From Paraburkholderia solisilvae (GTDB lineage Bacteria; Pseudomonadota; Gammaproteobacteria; Burkholderiales; Burkholderiaceae), in contig NZ_CADIKF010000009.1 of assembly GCF_902859875.1 (NCBI RefSeq), positions 62,001-126,000 of the forward strand: 64,000 nucleotides of DNA, read 5' to 3'. This document shows positions 17,973 through 27,071 of the stretch, one piece after another (positions within the stretch are counted from its first letter, which is position 1; every line of letters begins with the position of its first letter). The notes beneath the pieces were generated by a model. The model had not been told where the DNA came from. It made no database searches and worked only from the letters and a program-made list of their open reading frames with translations. Position numbers and translations under genes: made by a program.

Positions 17973-18014
17973 TTATCTGACATTTTATGGCAGATAAATA
18001 GTCAGTATAGACTA
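17973..18014. promoter_or_regulatory. Candidate HipB operators upstream of hipBA
   Basis: Two inverted repeats sit just upstream of hipB: TTATCTG-N11-CAGATAA (17973-17997) and TAGTC-AGTATA-GACTA (17999-18014). The TATC...GATA half-sites recall the E. coli HipB operator form TATCC-N8-GGATA, though the spacing is longer. The region is AT-rich, as expected of a promoter. Confidence 0.55.
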
Positions 18015-18052
18015 AAAAATGCGAATGTCAATTTGGTTGCGTGCCGCTTCAT

Positions 18053-18095
18053 GTCATATTTGACAAATTAAGCATGATAATAATTCAAATATGAC
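18053..18095. repeat. 11-bp-arm inverted repeat in AT-rich spacer
   Basis: GTCATATTTGA (18053-18063) and TCAAATATGAC (18085-18095) are perfect inverted copies with a 21-bp spacer. The left arm is also part of the smaller palindrome TGTCA-TATT-TGACA (18052-18065). It lies between the stop of argP and the hipB promoter. No T-tract follows on either strand, so a terminator is unlikely. Confidence 0.6.
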
Positions 18096-18133
18096 TAATT
18101 TTTCACCGCACCTCACGCGTGACCGGCTGGCCT

Positions 18134-19027
18134 TCAGTCCAGCAGCTGGGCCGCCTGTTTGCGCAACGCAAGGCCGAACTCGTCGAGCCAACCGATCGAC
18201 AGGCGCCAGCTTTGCCAGTAGAGATCGACATCCAGATGCCTGCCCGGCAACATATCGATCAATTCTCCGCGCTCCAGGTGCGGCGCCACCATCCGCTCGG
18301 GACACATACCCCAGCCGAGCCCTGTCACGCACGCACGCAGGAAGCCCGCGACGTGCGGAATCCAGTGTTTCGGCGGATCGATATCCGCGCGCGTGATCTT
18401 GCGCATGAAGCGCTTCTGCAACTCGTCCTTCGGATTGAAATCGACGCACGGTGCGCGGCGCAGCGTTTCGCGCGACACGCCGTCGGCGAAATGCCGCGCG
18501 TGAAAGACAGGCGTGCAAACCGCGAGGTAGCGCATCCGGCCAAGCCTCGTGGAGCGGCATCCCTGCACTGGCTCGGCCTGCGTGGTGACCGCGCCCTGTA
18601 CGCTGCCGTCGCGGATCAGCTGCGCGGTGTGGTCCTGATCGTCGATCACGAGATCGAGCCGCATCTCGCGCTGCGTGCAGAAGCCGGCGATCGCATCGAT
18701 AAACCAGGTGCCGACGCTATCGTCATTCACCGCGACGCGCAGCGTCGGCCACGCCTGCAGCGACGCGCCGGGCAACGCGGGCAGCGGTCCTGCCAGTTCG
18801 GCCTCGAGCAATTGCACGCGCTCCGTATGCCGGCACAGCAGCGCACCGGAGGTAGTCGCGACGCACGGCGTACCGCGCTTCACCAGCACGCTGCCGACGC
18901 GCTCCTCGAGCAGCTTCACGCGCTGCGATATCGCCGATGGCGTCACGTTCAGCTCACGCGCCGCGCGCTCGAACGAGCCGTGCCGCACCACAGCCGCAAG
19001 TGCATCCAGCAATGCATAGTCCAGCAT
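18134..19027 (-). CDS. argP: LysR-family regulator ArgP/LysG type
   Basis: ArgP senses arginine and lysine and activates the divergent basic amino acid exporter. The 297-residue protein has the subgroup's N-terminal HTH (SFERAARELNVTPSAISQRV, then KLLEERVGSVLVKR) and a LysR effector domain with the conserved NDDSVGTWFIDA segment. The divergent exporter gene 98 bp away is the expected target, which supports the name. Length is usual for ArgP. Confidence 0.88.
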   Translation of the reverse strand: MLDYALLDALAAVVRHGSFERAARELNVTPSAISQRVKLLEERVGSVLVKRGTPCVATTSGALLCRHTERVQLLEAELAGPLPALPGASLQAWPTLRVAVNDDSVGTWFIDAIAGFCTQREMRLDLVIDDQDHTAQLIRDGSVQGAVTTQAEPVQGCRSTRLGRMRYLAVCTPVFHARHFADGVSRETLRRAPCVDFNPKDELQKRFMRKITRADIDPPKHWIPHVAGFLRACVTGLGWGMCPERMVAPHLERGELIDMLPGRHLDVDLYWQSWRLSIGWLDEFGLALRKQAAQLLD

Positions 19028-19125
19028 TAGCGTTCCTTAATCGGTGTTACGAGAATTAGGTTTTCTTACTACGCAGATTACCTCAGACTCGCCCGGTTCG
19101 CTTCTTCACATCGTTTTGAAATGCT

Positions 19126-19740
19126 ATGAACTGGCCATCCTTTTCTCACGGCGCGGCGCTGTGCGCGTCACTGATCGTCACCATCGGCGCGCAAAACGCT
19201 TTCGCGCTGCGTCAAGGCATCATGCGCTCGCATGTCGGCAAAATCGTGCTGCTTTGCATACTGTCCGATTTTCTGCTGATCGGCGCAGGTGTCGGCGGCG
19301 CCTCGGTGCTGGTCGAACGCTATCCGGCATTGATTCATGCGCTGCTCTACGTCGGTCTCGCGTATCTTGCGTGGTTCGGCATCAGCGCCCTGCGCCGCGC
19401 GCTGCGGCCCGGTCACGCGGTGCTCGATCCCGCCGCGGACGGCGCGCCCGCGCAACGCACTGTCCCGATCGTCCTGATGACGCTCGCCTTCACGTGGCTG
19501 AACCCGCACGTATATCTGGATACCTTTCTGCTGATCGGCACCGCCGGCGCACGGGAGCCTGCAGGCGCGCGCACCGCGTTCGCGCTCGGCGCGATGGCGG
19601 TGAGCGCGGTATGGTTCGTTGCGATTGGTTACGGTGCGCGTGTGCTCGCGCCGCTATTCCGGCGCGCCGCCGCGTGGCGGATTCTGGATGGCGCGATTGG
19701 AGGTATGGTGCTATTGCTGGCGGTCACGCAGTTCCGCTGA
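19126..19740 (+). CDS. argO: LysE/ArgO-family basic amino acid exporter
   Basis: A 204-residue inner-membrane protein with about six hydrophobic segments that exports arginine and/or lysine to prevent toxic build-up. It contains IGAQNAFALRQGIMR near the N-terminus and LAFTWLNPHVYLDTFLLIG near residue 125, both diagnostic of LysE/ArgO. It is divergent from argP. Whether lysine or arginine is preferred cannot be told from sequence, so lysE is an equally valid label. Confidence 0.88.
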   Translation: MNWPSFSHGAALCASLIVTIGAQNAFALRQGIMRSHVGKIVLLCILSDFLLIGAGVGGASVLVERYPALIHALLYVGLAYLAWFGISALRRALRPGHAVLDPAADGAPAQRTVPIVLMTLAFTWLNPHVYLDTFLLIGTAGAREPAGARTAFALGAMAVSAVWFVAIGYGARVLAPLFRRAAAWRILDGAIGGMVLLLAVTQFR

Positions 19741-19797
19741 CAACGAATGCGGTGCGGCCCCGCGCCAAACGGGCGTGTGGGTGTGGCCTGCTTATCC

Positions 19798-19818
19798 GGT
19801 CCGCGGTCCGCGGTCCGC
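19798..19818. repeat. Three tandem copies of GGTCCGC
   Basis: A 7-bp unit repeated three times in the short convergent spacer between the exporter gene and the end of the pel operon. No function is apparent; it may be a slippage-prone tract. Confidence 0.5.
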
Positions 19819-19820
19819 AG

Positions 19821-20804
19821 TCAGCGGTCAGGTCGCGCACCACTCGCACCCGCCGCCTCATCGAGCCGCGCGCGGCAAGCGGCATCCGCGCCGACCCCGA
19901 CGGTGCGCAGCGCGCCGTCGGTCACATAGGGCTGAATACCTGCCGCACAGATCTGCGCGGCTATCTCGCGGCGGCAACGCGCGTCGTCCGGCGCGCAGTA
20001 GTCGATCGAAATCACCGGCAACCGGTAACGCTCGCGAATCGTGTGCGCCTGAGCGAGCAGCCATTCGCGGTCGTCGGCGGGTACGGCGTCGTAGCGTTGA
20101 TTGCTCTGATCCCAGTTGCCGTAGAGCGATTCGAACGCGACCGCCGCGACGTCGCCGTGGATCTCCGGCAGCACCTCGAAGCCGCGGTTCAAAATCAGTT
20201 GCGCATCCGGGTAGCGCGCCTTCAGCGCGCGAATCGCAGCGATCAGCCCCGCCTGTTGCCGCGCCCGCGCGGCGTCCGTCTTCGCGATCAGTTGCCAGGA
20301 ATCGAGCGTGTCGAGAAAAAAGCCGCGGTAGCCGCGCGCCCATAGCGGCGCGATCACATGCTCGACAAAAAACCGCGGCCAGCCGGGTGCGCCCTGATCG
20401 ATCACGGCCGACGCCCACGTCGAATTGCGACCGACCAGCCATTGCTTCGGCATCGCCGCAAAGTAGTCGCGATCGTTCGTCACTTCGCCAACGCTCACAT
20501 ACGCGTACCAGTTCGTGCAGCGCTGCCCGTCCGCGTCTCGTGCGCTCGTCGCGGTGCGCGGGTCGAAGCCGCTATCCGCTTCGACCACGACCGTATCGAA
20601 CCGCGACAATTGTTCGACCGGCACCTGCTCGCCATAAAACCACGCCACCCTACCGACGCCGTTTTTCTCCGCCGTACGCTGGCACGCGACGGCAAAGACG
20701 GGCCGCGCGCACACCGCCGATACCAGCACGAGCACCGCCGCCATGCACGACACCTGCACCCAGGGGGGGCCGAGCCGTGCAAACAGATTCGCGAGAGCGG
20801 TCAT
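19821..20804 (-). CDS. Secreted GH114-like glycoside hydrolase at the end of the pel operon
   Basis: A 327-residue protein with an N-terminal signal-type segment (VLVLVSAVCARPVFAVA) and a TIM-barrel glycoside hydrolase of the GH114/GH166 type, the family of endo-alpha-1,4-polygalactosaminidases and of the PelA hydrolase domain. Family motifs are intact: YVSVGEV (102-108), GYRGFFLDTLDSW with Asp165, LNRGFEVLP (205-213) and VAFESLYGNW with Glu225, the likely catalytic acid. It starts 2 bases after the pelG stop, so it is translated with the pel operon. It probably cuts Pel in the periplasm or outside. It is not part of the standard seven-gene set. Confidence 0.82.
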   Translation of the reverse strand: MTALANLFARLGPPWVQVSCMAAVLVLVSAVCARPVFAVACQRTAEKNGVGRVAWFYGEQVPVEQLSRFDTVVVEADSGFDPRTATSARDADGQRCTNWYAYVSVGEVTNDRDYFAAMPKQWLVGRNSTWASAVIDQGAPGWPRFFVEHVIAPLWARGYRGFFLDTLDSWQLIAKTDAARARQQAGLIAAIRALKARYPDAQLILNRGFEVLPEIHGDVAAVAFESLYGNWDQSNQRYDAVPADDREWLLAQAHTIRERYRLPVISIDYCAPDDARCRREIAAQICAAGIQPYVTDGALRTVGVGADAACRARLDEAAGASGARPDR

Positions 20805-20806
20805 GA

Positions 20807-22180
20807 TCAGTTGCGCAGCATGTACGTCTCGTATTCGAGGCGGCCAAGCTTGCGATCGAGCATCTGCACCGCCACCACGACCAGAATCAGCAGCGTCAAC
20901 GCGAAACCGTAGCCGTACGTATCGGGCGAGAGCCGCAACGTGATGCCGGTGAGCACACCGTTCAGCGCGACAAACGCGACGCATAGTTTCAGCACGGAAC
21001 GCCGCGCATCGAGATAGAAAAACACGTTCAGCAGGCCGAGCAGCAACACCTGCAGGCTTGCGGCGATCACGTCGAGGATCAATAGCGGCATATACAGCGT
21101 CGAGATATGCAGCGCATCGAGCACCCAGCGGCCGAACGCGAGGATAAGCAGCAGCACGACCGCCTGAATCTTGACGATTTCGTAGAGCCCCGCGCGGATG
21201 CTCACGACCATCATGTCGCGCATATCGTTGATATGCCGCAGCGTGGCGCCGGTACGCACCGCGTCGTAAAACGCGTCATAGTATTCGACGAAGTCCGCTT
21301 CGATACGCACGAGGAAAGTCGCCATGCCGGGCATCACGCATACGTACGCGATAAACACCGGAATGTCATAGATCACCGACGCATGCAGCGGCCCGATCAC
21401 CGTCGACCCGGTAGCGGGCGCATACCAGAACATGAACTTGTCGAGCCACACACCGAGATTGAACAGCACGCCGGCGAGCGCGAGGCTCGGATACGCGAAG
21501 CGCTTTTGCAGCACTTCGAACGAAATGAAGCGCTCGCTGCGGTAGTTCCGGTAAATCAGCCCGGACAGCCCGGCGAGCAATATCACGTGCCCCGCCACGA
21601 AGCCGCCCAGCAGCCCGGCGATGCCATGCCGGTTCAGCAGCAGCGCGAAGGCGACCGTGCAGCCATAGCCGACGAAAAATACCGCGAGAATCTGCCGATA
21701 CTGTTTGACACTCGACAGGAAGATCACCGCGATCCAGATATTGCTGATCACCACGAAGCCGGCGATCATCAGCAGCCGGTAGAGCAGCGGCTCGCCACCA
21801 AAACCGAGCCATACCGCGATGAGGCCGACGCATCCGGATGCCGCCGTCGAAATCAGCACGACGCCGTTGTAATTCGACAGCACGAGGTCATCGCGCTTTT
21901 CAAACAGACGGTCCGAAATAAAGCGCGTAAACGACAGTTGCAGCGGCCCGGTCAGAATCAGGCTGCACGCAATCAGATAGGTGACCGACACCTGGAACTG
22001 CACAATCGCGTACTTGGGGATGGTGAACGCGAGGCTCATCAGGCCGATCACCAGAATGCCGAAGATCGACATGATCAGTGGACCGGAGCTGATCAGCCCC
22101 GCATAAGCGTACGCACGCACAACGCCCGTCAGCGTATCGCGCCTCAGAATCTTGCGTAATTCAAAGCCAATGCCTGCCAT
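20807..22180 (-). CDS. pelG: Pel polysaccharide inner-membrane protein PelG
   Basis: PelG is a polytopic inner-membrane protein that works with PelD, PelE and the glycosyltransferase PelF in polymer synthesis and export. The 457-residue product begins MAGIGFELRKILRRDTLTG, the standard PelG opening, and has about 12 hydrophobic segments of Wzx-like type. Its start shares one base with the pelF stop (TGATG). A longer frame upstream lies inside pelF. Confidence 0.92.
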   Translation of the reverse strand: MAGIGFELRKILRRDTLTGVVRAYAYAGLISSGPLIMSIFGILVIGLMSLAFTIPKYAIVQFQVSVTYLIACSLILTGPLQLSFTRFISDRLFEKRDDLVLSNYNGVVLISTAASGCVGLIAVWLGFGGEPLLYRLLMIAGFVVISNIWIAVIFLSSVKQYRQILAVFFVGYGCTVAFALLLNRHGIAGLLGGFVAGHVILLAGLSGLIYRNYRSERFISFEVLQKRFAYPSLALAGVLFNLGVWLDKFMFWYAPATGSTVIGPLHASVIYDIPVFIAYVCVMPGMATFLVRIEADFVEYYDAFYDAVRTGATLRHINDMRDMMVVSIRAGLYEIVKIQAVVLLLILAFGRWVLDALHISTLYMPLLILDVIAASLQVLLLGLLNVFFYLDARRSVLKLCVAFVALNGVLTGITLRLSPDTYGYGFALTLLILVVVAVQMLDRKLGRLEYETYMLRN

Positions 22181-23847
22181 CAGGGATTCTCCTGCGCCTG
22201 CGAAGGCGTCGACACCGCCGCGCTTTGCGCGCCCGCCGTGTGCCCATGCACCGGACATCCGCCGCCTGCCGCATCACCCGCACCACTGCGTGCGGCACGG
22301 CTCGGCGCGGCCGCGAGGCGCTCGTAGAGCGTCCGGTATTGATCGATCATCTGCGCCTTCGTATAAAACCGGCGCACGCGCGCCAGACCCGCTGCCTGCG
22401 CGGCGCGCCAGCGTGGCGGGTCGCCCAGCAGCTCGAGCACCGCCTGCGCGAACGCCGCCGGGTTCGCGATCGGCACGACGAGGCCCGCGACACCGAGTGC
22501 GCGGTCTTCGTCACCGTAGCCTTCAATCAGTTGCCGGCATGAGCCAACGTCGGTGGTGATCGACGGTACGCCTGCAGCAAAGCCTTCGAGCACGACAAGC
22601 GGCAGCGCCTCGCTGATCGACGTCAGCGCCAGCGCGTCGACTTGCGGCAGGATCGCATCGATGCGCTGGAAACCGAGAAACTTCACGTGCTGCGCGAGGC
22701 CGAGACTTTGCGCAAGCGCGCGGCATTCCCGCGCGTAAGCCGGATCCTCTTCCTCGGGCCCGACGATCCAGCCTTCGATATCCGGCATGGTGCGCGATGC
22801 GATAAAAATCGCGCGGATAAACGTCTTGATGTCCTTGATCGGCACGACGCGCCCGATCAGCGCAACCACCTTGCCGCGCCCTGCCCGTTCGGCCTGAGCC
22901 GCGGCGCGTTTTTCGACCAGCGGTGCAAGCCCGTCGACGTCCACGCCATTCGGGATGTTGCGCGTGCGCGCGGCTTGCGCGCCATCGGCGATCTGCCGCT
23001 GCCGGTTCATTTCATACAGCGCGACGATATCGTCGGCCGCGTCGTACGCGAGTTTGCCGAGCGCTTCGAAGAAGCGCACCCACAGTTCACGGAAATAGCT
23101 GATCTTCGAGATATCGCGCTCGAACGCACCGCGGTTATCGCGGATCCACTGGCTTTGCAGCAGATCGATCTTGCGTTCCTTCGTATAGATGCCATGCTCG
23201 GACACGAGCAGCGGCCGCCCGGTCCGATAGTGCAGCAGCGCGCCCAGAAAGCCCGCGTAACCGGTCGAGACAGTGTGATACACGCGCGCCGGCGGCAATT
23301 GCGCGGCGATCCGCGCAATCTGCCAGAGCGGTTTGTGCATGATCCGCACAGTCCAGAAATAGTCGGTGAACGACGGGTCCGTGCAATGCCGATGGTACTG
23401 ATCGACGATAAAGTCCCACGCCGCACGGCTCGACACGAACTGCGCCTCGTTGAGCGGACCATCGTCGCCGATCAGATGCACCATGTCCGCCATCAGCGCA
23501 GCCGGGTTCGCACCGTGCCGGTTGCGCCACGCATCGTGCAGCTCGGCCGATTTCGCGAATGCCTGTGCGTCGCCGGGAATTTCGCGGGCGGTCTTCGTAT
23601 CGGCCGCCATCGCTTCATACAGGTAGTGCGCTTCGAAATGCACGACGTTATCGGGCAGCGCATAGGCGGCGCCGTGATAGTCCTCTTCGCGGCTGCCGAT
23701 AAAGGCGATGGCAAAACGCGTGTCCGGGTACGACTTGATCATCTGGTCGACCCACGCCGACACGCCGCCGCGTACGTACGGGAACGTGCCTTCGAGCAGC
23801 AGGCACACATCGGCATCGGCGGCGCGCCGCAATAGTGACGAGTTCAT
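22180..23847 (-). CDS. pelF: Pel glycosyltransferase PelF (GT4 family)
   Basis: A cytoplasmic, GT-B fold glycosyltransferase that polymerises Pel from UDP-sugars. The 555-residue protein contains LLLEGTFPYVRGGVSAWVDQ near the N-terminus, SEHGIYTKERKIDL, GRVVPIKDIKTFI and the retaining-GT4 EX7E motif in TSISEALPLVVLEGFAAG. A Gly/Ala/Pro-rich tail of about 40 residues, including a GGGCPVHGH stretch, extends beyond the catalytic domain. Its ATG overlaps the pelE stop by four bases. The earlier part of the open frame is antisense-like and was not used. Confidence 0.94.
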   Translation of the reverse strand: MNSSLLRRAADADVCLLLEGTFPYVRGGVSAWVDQMIKSYPDTRFAIAFIGSREEDYHGAAYALPDNVVHFEAHYLYEAMAADTKTAREIPGDAQAFAKSAELHDAWRNRHGANPAALMADMVHLIGDDGPLNEAQFVSSRAAWDFIVDQYHRHCTDPSFTDYFWTVRIMHKPLWQIARIAAQLPPARVYHTVSTGYAGFLGALLHYRTGRPLLVSEHGIYTKERKIDLLQSQWIRDNRGAFERDISKISYFRELWVRFFEALGKLAYDAADDIVALYEMNRQRQIADGAQAARTRNIPNGVDVDGLAPLVEKRAAAQAERAGRGKVVALIGRVVPIKDIKTFIRAIFIASRTMPDIEGWIVGPEEEDPAYARECRALAQSLGLAQHVKFLGFQRIDAILPQVDALALTSISEALPLVVLEGFAAGVPSITTDVGSCRQLIEGYGDEDRALGVAGLVVPIANPAAFAQAVLELLGDPPRWRAAQAAGLARVRRFYTKAQMIDQYRTLYERLAAAPSRAARSGAGDAAGGGCPVHGHTAGAQSAAVSTPSQAQENP

Positions 23848-24887
23848 GTTGACCAGTAGCGCACGACAGGTTTGAGCATCGGCAAGGACGACGCATGACC
23901 GAGGGAAGCGAGCAATTCGGACACGCGAGCGTAGTCGCGTTGCAGGAAGGCGGCTTCGGCAAGCCAGGGCACAAGCCGCTCGCGCGGAAAGCCCAACGCC
24001 TGCGCACGCGTTATATGAGCGGCAGCCTCGCTCGCTTCGCCGTGCGCTAGCGCCAGCCGTCCACGGATCAGCCACAACGCCGCGTCGCTATCGTCGATTT
24101 CGAGCGCCGCGCGCGCATAGCGATCCGCCTGCTCGAGCGTGTGCGTATAGACGGCGCCCTGCACGAGGTTCTGATAGACGAGTTCGAAGTAGAGCTCGGC
24201 CAGTTGCCGGTTGATCGCGTGACGCTCGCTGTCGTTCTGCGCGAGTTCGAGCGTCTGCGCGGTCTGGAAAATCTTTTGCATCACATCGTTTTCCGCCTGA
24301 TCCAGCGTGCCGTAGGCGATCAGCCGCACATCCTCGATCGGGTCGGCGAGCAAGTCGCGCAATAGCGTGCCGGTGGTACGGGTCGGCATGCTCTGGATTG
24401 CGACCAGCGCGGACAGCCGGTCGGACGCATTCACCTGCGTATTGACGAGGCGCGCCTGCAGCCGTGCGCCGCCGCCGTGCGACACGCGCGACATCAGGTA
24501 CGTGACGAATTCGGGCGCGGGCACCTGTTGCAGATCGTCATCGCCGCGCCGCTTCGGAAAACACGCGGCCCATACACAGCTCGCGAGCAATACGAGTCCG
24601 CCGGCCACCGGCACGAAGGTGCAGACCAGCCAGAGAAACAGCAGCGTGAAACCGCGCGGCTCGCGATAACGCGGCGGCAGCAGCAGCCGGAACAGCACGG
24701 CCTGCAGCGCGCCGCACACCGCATCGAGCAGCACTGCGGGCAATAACGGCGCCAACGCGGTCGCACCAGGCGCGAGCTGCCAGATGGCGGCGCCCTGCGC
24801 GAGCGCGAGCACGGCGAGCGCGAGCAGTGCAACGACGCTCAACGCCGTGCGCCGCACGAGACTCGTGGAAGCAGACGGCTTATCCAT
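23844..24887 (-). CDS. pelE: Pel biosynthesis protein PelE
   Basis: PelE is an inner-membrane protein with cytoplasmic TPRs that helps assemble the PelDEFG synthase complex. The 347-residue product begins MDKPSAST, has two or three hydrophobic segments in the first 120 residues, then LLRDLLADPIEDVRLIAYG and TPR-like repeats in the C-terminal half (YARAALEIDDSDAALWLIRG). It overlaps the end of pelD by 8 nt and pelF by 4. Confidence 0.88.
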   Translation of the reverse strand: MDKPSASTSLVRRTALSVVALLALAVLALAQGAAIWQLAPGATALAPLLPAVLLDAVCGALQAVLFRLLLPPRYREPRGFTLLFLWLVCTFVPVAGGLVLLASCVWAACFPKRRGDDDLQQVPAPEFVTYLMSRVSHGGGARLQARLVNTQVNASDRLSALVAIQSMPTRTTGTLLRDLLADPIEDVRLIAYGTLDQAENDVMQKIFQTAQTLELAQNDSERHAINRQLAELYFELVYQNLVQGAVYTHTLEQADRYARAALEIDDSDAALWLIRGRLALAHGEASEAAAHITRAQALGFPRERLVPWLAEAAFLQRDYARVSELLASLGHASSLPMLKPVVRYWST

Positions 24888-26289
24888 CGATGCCGCTGCG
24901 CGTGAGCAGCCCTCGCAATGCCGTGCCCGGTGCGCCGCTGCCCAGATGCAGCGTGTGCACGCCAATGCGCGCGCCTTCGAGATCGACATTGAACTGCACG
25001 CGCAGGCTTGCTTCGATACGCGCGAGATAACCGTCCACGCCGGTTTCGTCGGTCGCGGGCATCAGGTTGATCAGCACCGAGCGGCCTTCGGTCCTGATCG
25101 GCCACAGCAGATCCAGCGAACGGCGCCTGCGCATCACATGCTCGAAGAACGAGTCGCCGGCATCGTCATGCGGGAACACCAGCGCGACCAGCGACGATGC
25201 AATGCCCGCCGAACGCGCGAGCCGTGTGAGCCGGCTCGTGTCGAGCGCGAAATCGTAGGGGCAATCGGGCACGGTCTGCAGGATCTCCTGCACCTGCCGC
25301 GAATGCTCGACGCCGTCCGCGTAGTAGCCGAGCAGCACGAGCAGCAATTGCAGATTGTCGAAGTTCAGCGACAGGAACGGCATGCGCCGGATCGCGAGCA
25401 GCGCGAGCACGTCGCCGTCCGCGGCAACCAGCGGCGCGCAGACGAGCAGCGACGTGTGCGCAACCGGCCGCTCGTCGCCGCGCAGATGCGCGACGCTCTT
25501 CGTCTCGAGCGCGCGCGCGACGAGTTCGTCGTGCGCATCGAGCTCGAACGCATCGCCCAGACGCGCGAGCGCCGTCATGCCCGGCTTGCCGCCGCGCACC
25601 GGATACAGCGCGGCGACTTCGATCTGGCACGCCTGCGCAACGAATTCGAGCAGCTCCGCGGTGCCGGGCATCTCGCTCGCGGCGCGCGTGCGCGGCGTCT
25701 CGAGACCATGCGCGACCGACAGCCGGCGCAATTCGGTAATCGAGTCGCGCAGCGTGGTCGGTTTCGACAGCAGATCTTTCTCGAGCCGCTCGTGCGACAG
25801 GCGCATCAGATAATGGCTGTTCGTGATCGCGACGAGGCGGTCGTTCAGGTAATCGTTCAGCGCGTTCGCGCGCTGCGCGCGGCTGCCCCAGATATCGCCG
25901 AAATGGCCGGCGATGATGGTCTGCAGCAGGCCGCCGGTGAAAAACGTCGTCGGCCATGCCGCGCTGCCGTGCGTGAAGAGCAGCCATGCGCCAACCAGAA
26001 TCCCGCTGGCGAACAGACCCAGCAGCGTGCCATAGCGCAATGCGACCACCAGTGTCGCGAACCACAGCCACGGAAAGCCGGTGTTCAGCAGCAGCGGGTC
26101 GGACGGATCGAAACGCCAGCACAGCACGCAGACGACCAGCATGAATACGATCGTCTCGACGATCGAAAACGGCCGCGTCACGGCAGGCGCGATAAAGCGC
26201 CGCACGGCATTCAGATTGCCGAACGGATGCGCGTGCCGCGGCTTGACGGCGCTCGCGCCGGTGTCCGGTTGGGAAGTGGCGGTATTCAC
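24880..26289 (-). CDS. pelD: c-di-GMP receptor PelD
   Basis: PelD couples Pel synthesis to cyclic di-GMP. The 469-residue protein has four hydrophobic segments (about 42-130), a GAF-like domain (about 205-335) and a degenerate GGDEF domain at the C-terminus. The RxxD inhibitory-site motif that binds c-di-GMP is present as RSLD (390-393), with another Arg (424) close to the position of the third binding Arg in P. aeruginosa PelD. No GGDEF signature is seen, so it is a receptor and not a cyclase. It overlaps pelE. Confidence 0.92.
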   Translation of the reverse strand: MNTATSQPDTGASAVKPRHAHPFGNLNAVRRFIAPAVTRPFSIVETIVFMLVVCVLCWRFDPSDPLLLNTGFPWLWFATLVVALRYGTLLGLFASGILVGAWLLFTHGSAAWPTTFFTGGLLQTIIAGHFGDIWGSRAQRANALNDYLNDRLVAITNSHYLMRLSHERLEKDLLSKPTTLRDSITELRRLSVAHGLETPRTRAASEMPGTAELLEFVAQACQIEVAALYPVRGGKPGMTALARLGDAFELDAHDELVARALETKSVAHLRGDERPVAHTSLLVCAPLVAADGDVLALLAIRRMPFLSLNFDNLQLLLVLLGYYADGVEHSRQVQEILQTVPDCPYDFALDTSRLTRLARSAGIASSLVALVFPHDDAGDSFFEHVMRRRRSLDLLWPIRTEGRSVLINLMPATDETGVDGYLARIEASLRVQFNVDLEGARIGVHTLHLGSGAPGTALRGLLTRSGIDG

Positions 26290-26338
26290 GGCCGGCTCCT
26301 GATGGCTTGTCGGATTCGCGATGACGGCTCGCGCCGCA

Positions 26339-26950
26339 TCATGCGCCGGTGCGCAGCGGCGCGAGCAGCTTGCCGATCAGCGACGACGCGACATTTGCGA
26401 GGCTCGAACGGCTCCAGCCGTTGCGCGAACCGGTCGCGCTCCAGACCACCTGGCCGGACGCCACGTCGATCAGCTCGAACGTGACGCCCGCAACCGGTTC
26501 GCCGTCGACGCCCGCCTTGTAGCGCCACTCCTCGACCGCGCCGGTCAGCACATATTTCACGTGCTGCTCGCGCGCCCACGCGAGCTTCTTCTCGCCGATC
26601 TCGCGCTGCGCGGTGTCGAACATCGCGTTCGACGACGCGTCGGCCGGTGCGATGCGCACATCGGTCAGGCCGTTTTCACGCAGCACGTTCGCGGCGATCG
26701 CGGTCGCACTGCTGCCGGCCGCCGGCGTCTCGGTAAAGTTCGCGAGCGACACGACCGCGACCGGATCGGCGGCCGACAGCGTCGGCGCCGCCGTGCTTTG
26801 CCGGATCGACCCGCAAGCGGCAAGCAGCGATACGGTTGCCGCCGCGGCGGCGAGCCACTGAAGCGCACGCATGCGCGGTTGCGCCGGTCCTTCGGTCCGC
26901 CCTTGCGAGCGTGTTTGAGTCGCACGCATCTGTTTGACTTCGGTGTTCAT
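26339..26950 (-). CDS. pelC: Pel outer-membrane lipoprotein PelC
   Basis: PelC forms a dodecameric ring at the periplasmic face of the outer membrane that guides Pel to PelB. The 203-residue reading has a lipobox LLAACG and a compact C-terminal domain (AVVSLANFTETPAAG, KYVLTGAVEEWRYKAG, VTFELIDVASGQVVWSA). I use the ATG preceded by AAAGGAGT; this leaves 26 residues before the lipoprotein signal MRALQWLAAAAATVSLLAAC, so initiation at the inner ATG (26872) is a real alternative. Confidence 0.88.
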   Translation of the reverse strand: MNTEVKQMRATQTRSQGRTEGPAQPRMRALQWLAAAAATVSLLAACGSIRQSTAAPTLSAADPVAVVSLANFTETPAAGSSATAIAANVLRENGLTDVRIAPADASSNAMFDTAQREIGEKKLAWAREQHVKYVLTGAVEEWRYKAGVDGEPVAGVTFELIDVASGQVVWSATGSRNGWSRSSLANVASSLIGKLLAPLRTGA

Positions 26951-27071
26951 CGAACCACTCCTTTTCATCACGTTTTCGTCCTGTCGCCCGGCCTGTTGCC
27001 GCCCTGTGCGTCATCGCCTCCGGCTGCCCGCATCGACATGAACCCGCGGCCTGCCGCCCCACCCTGATCCA

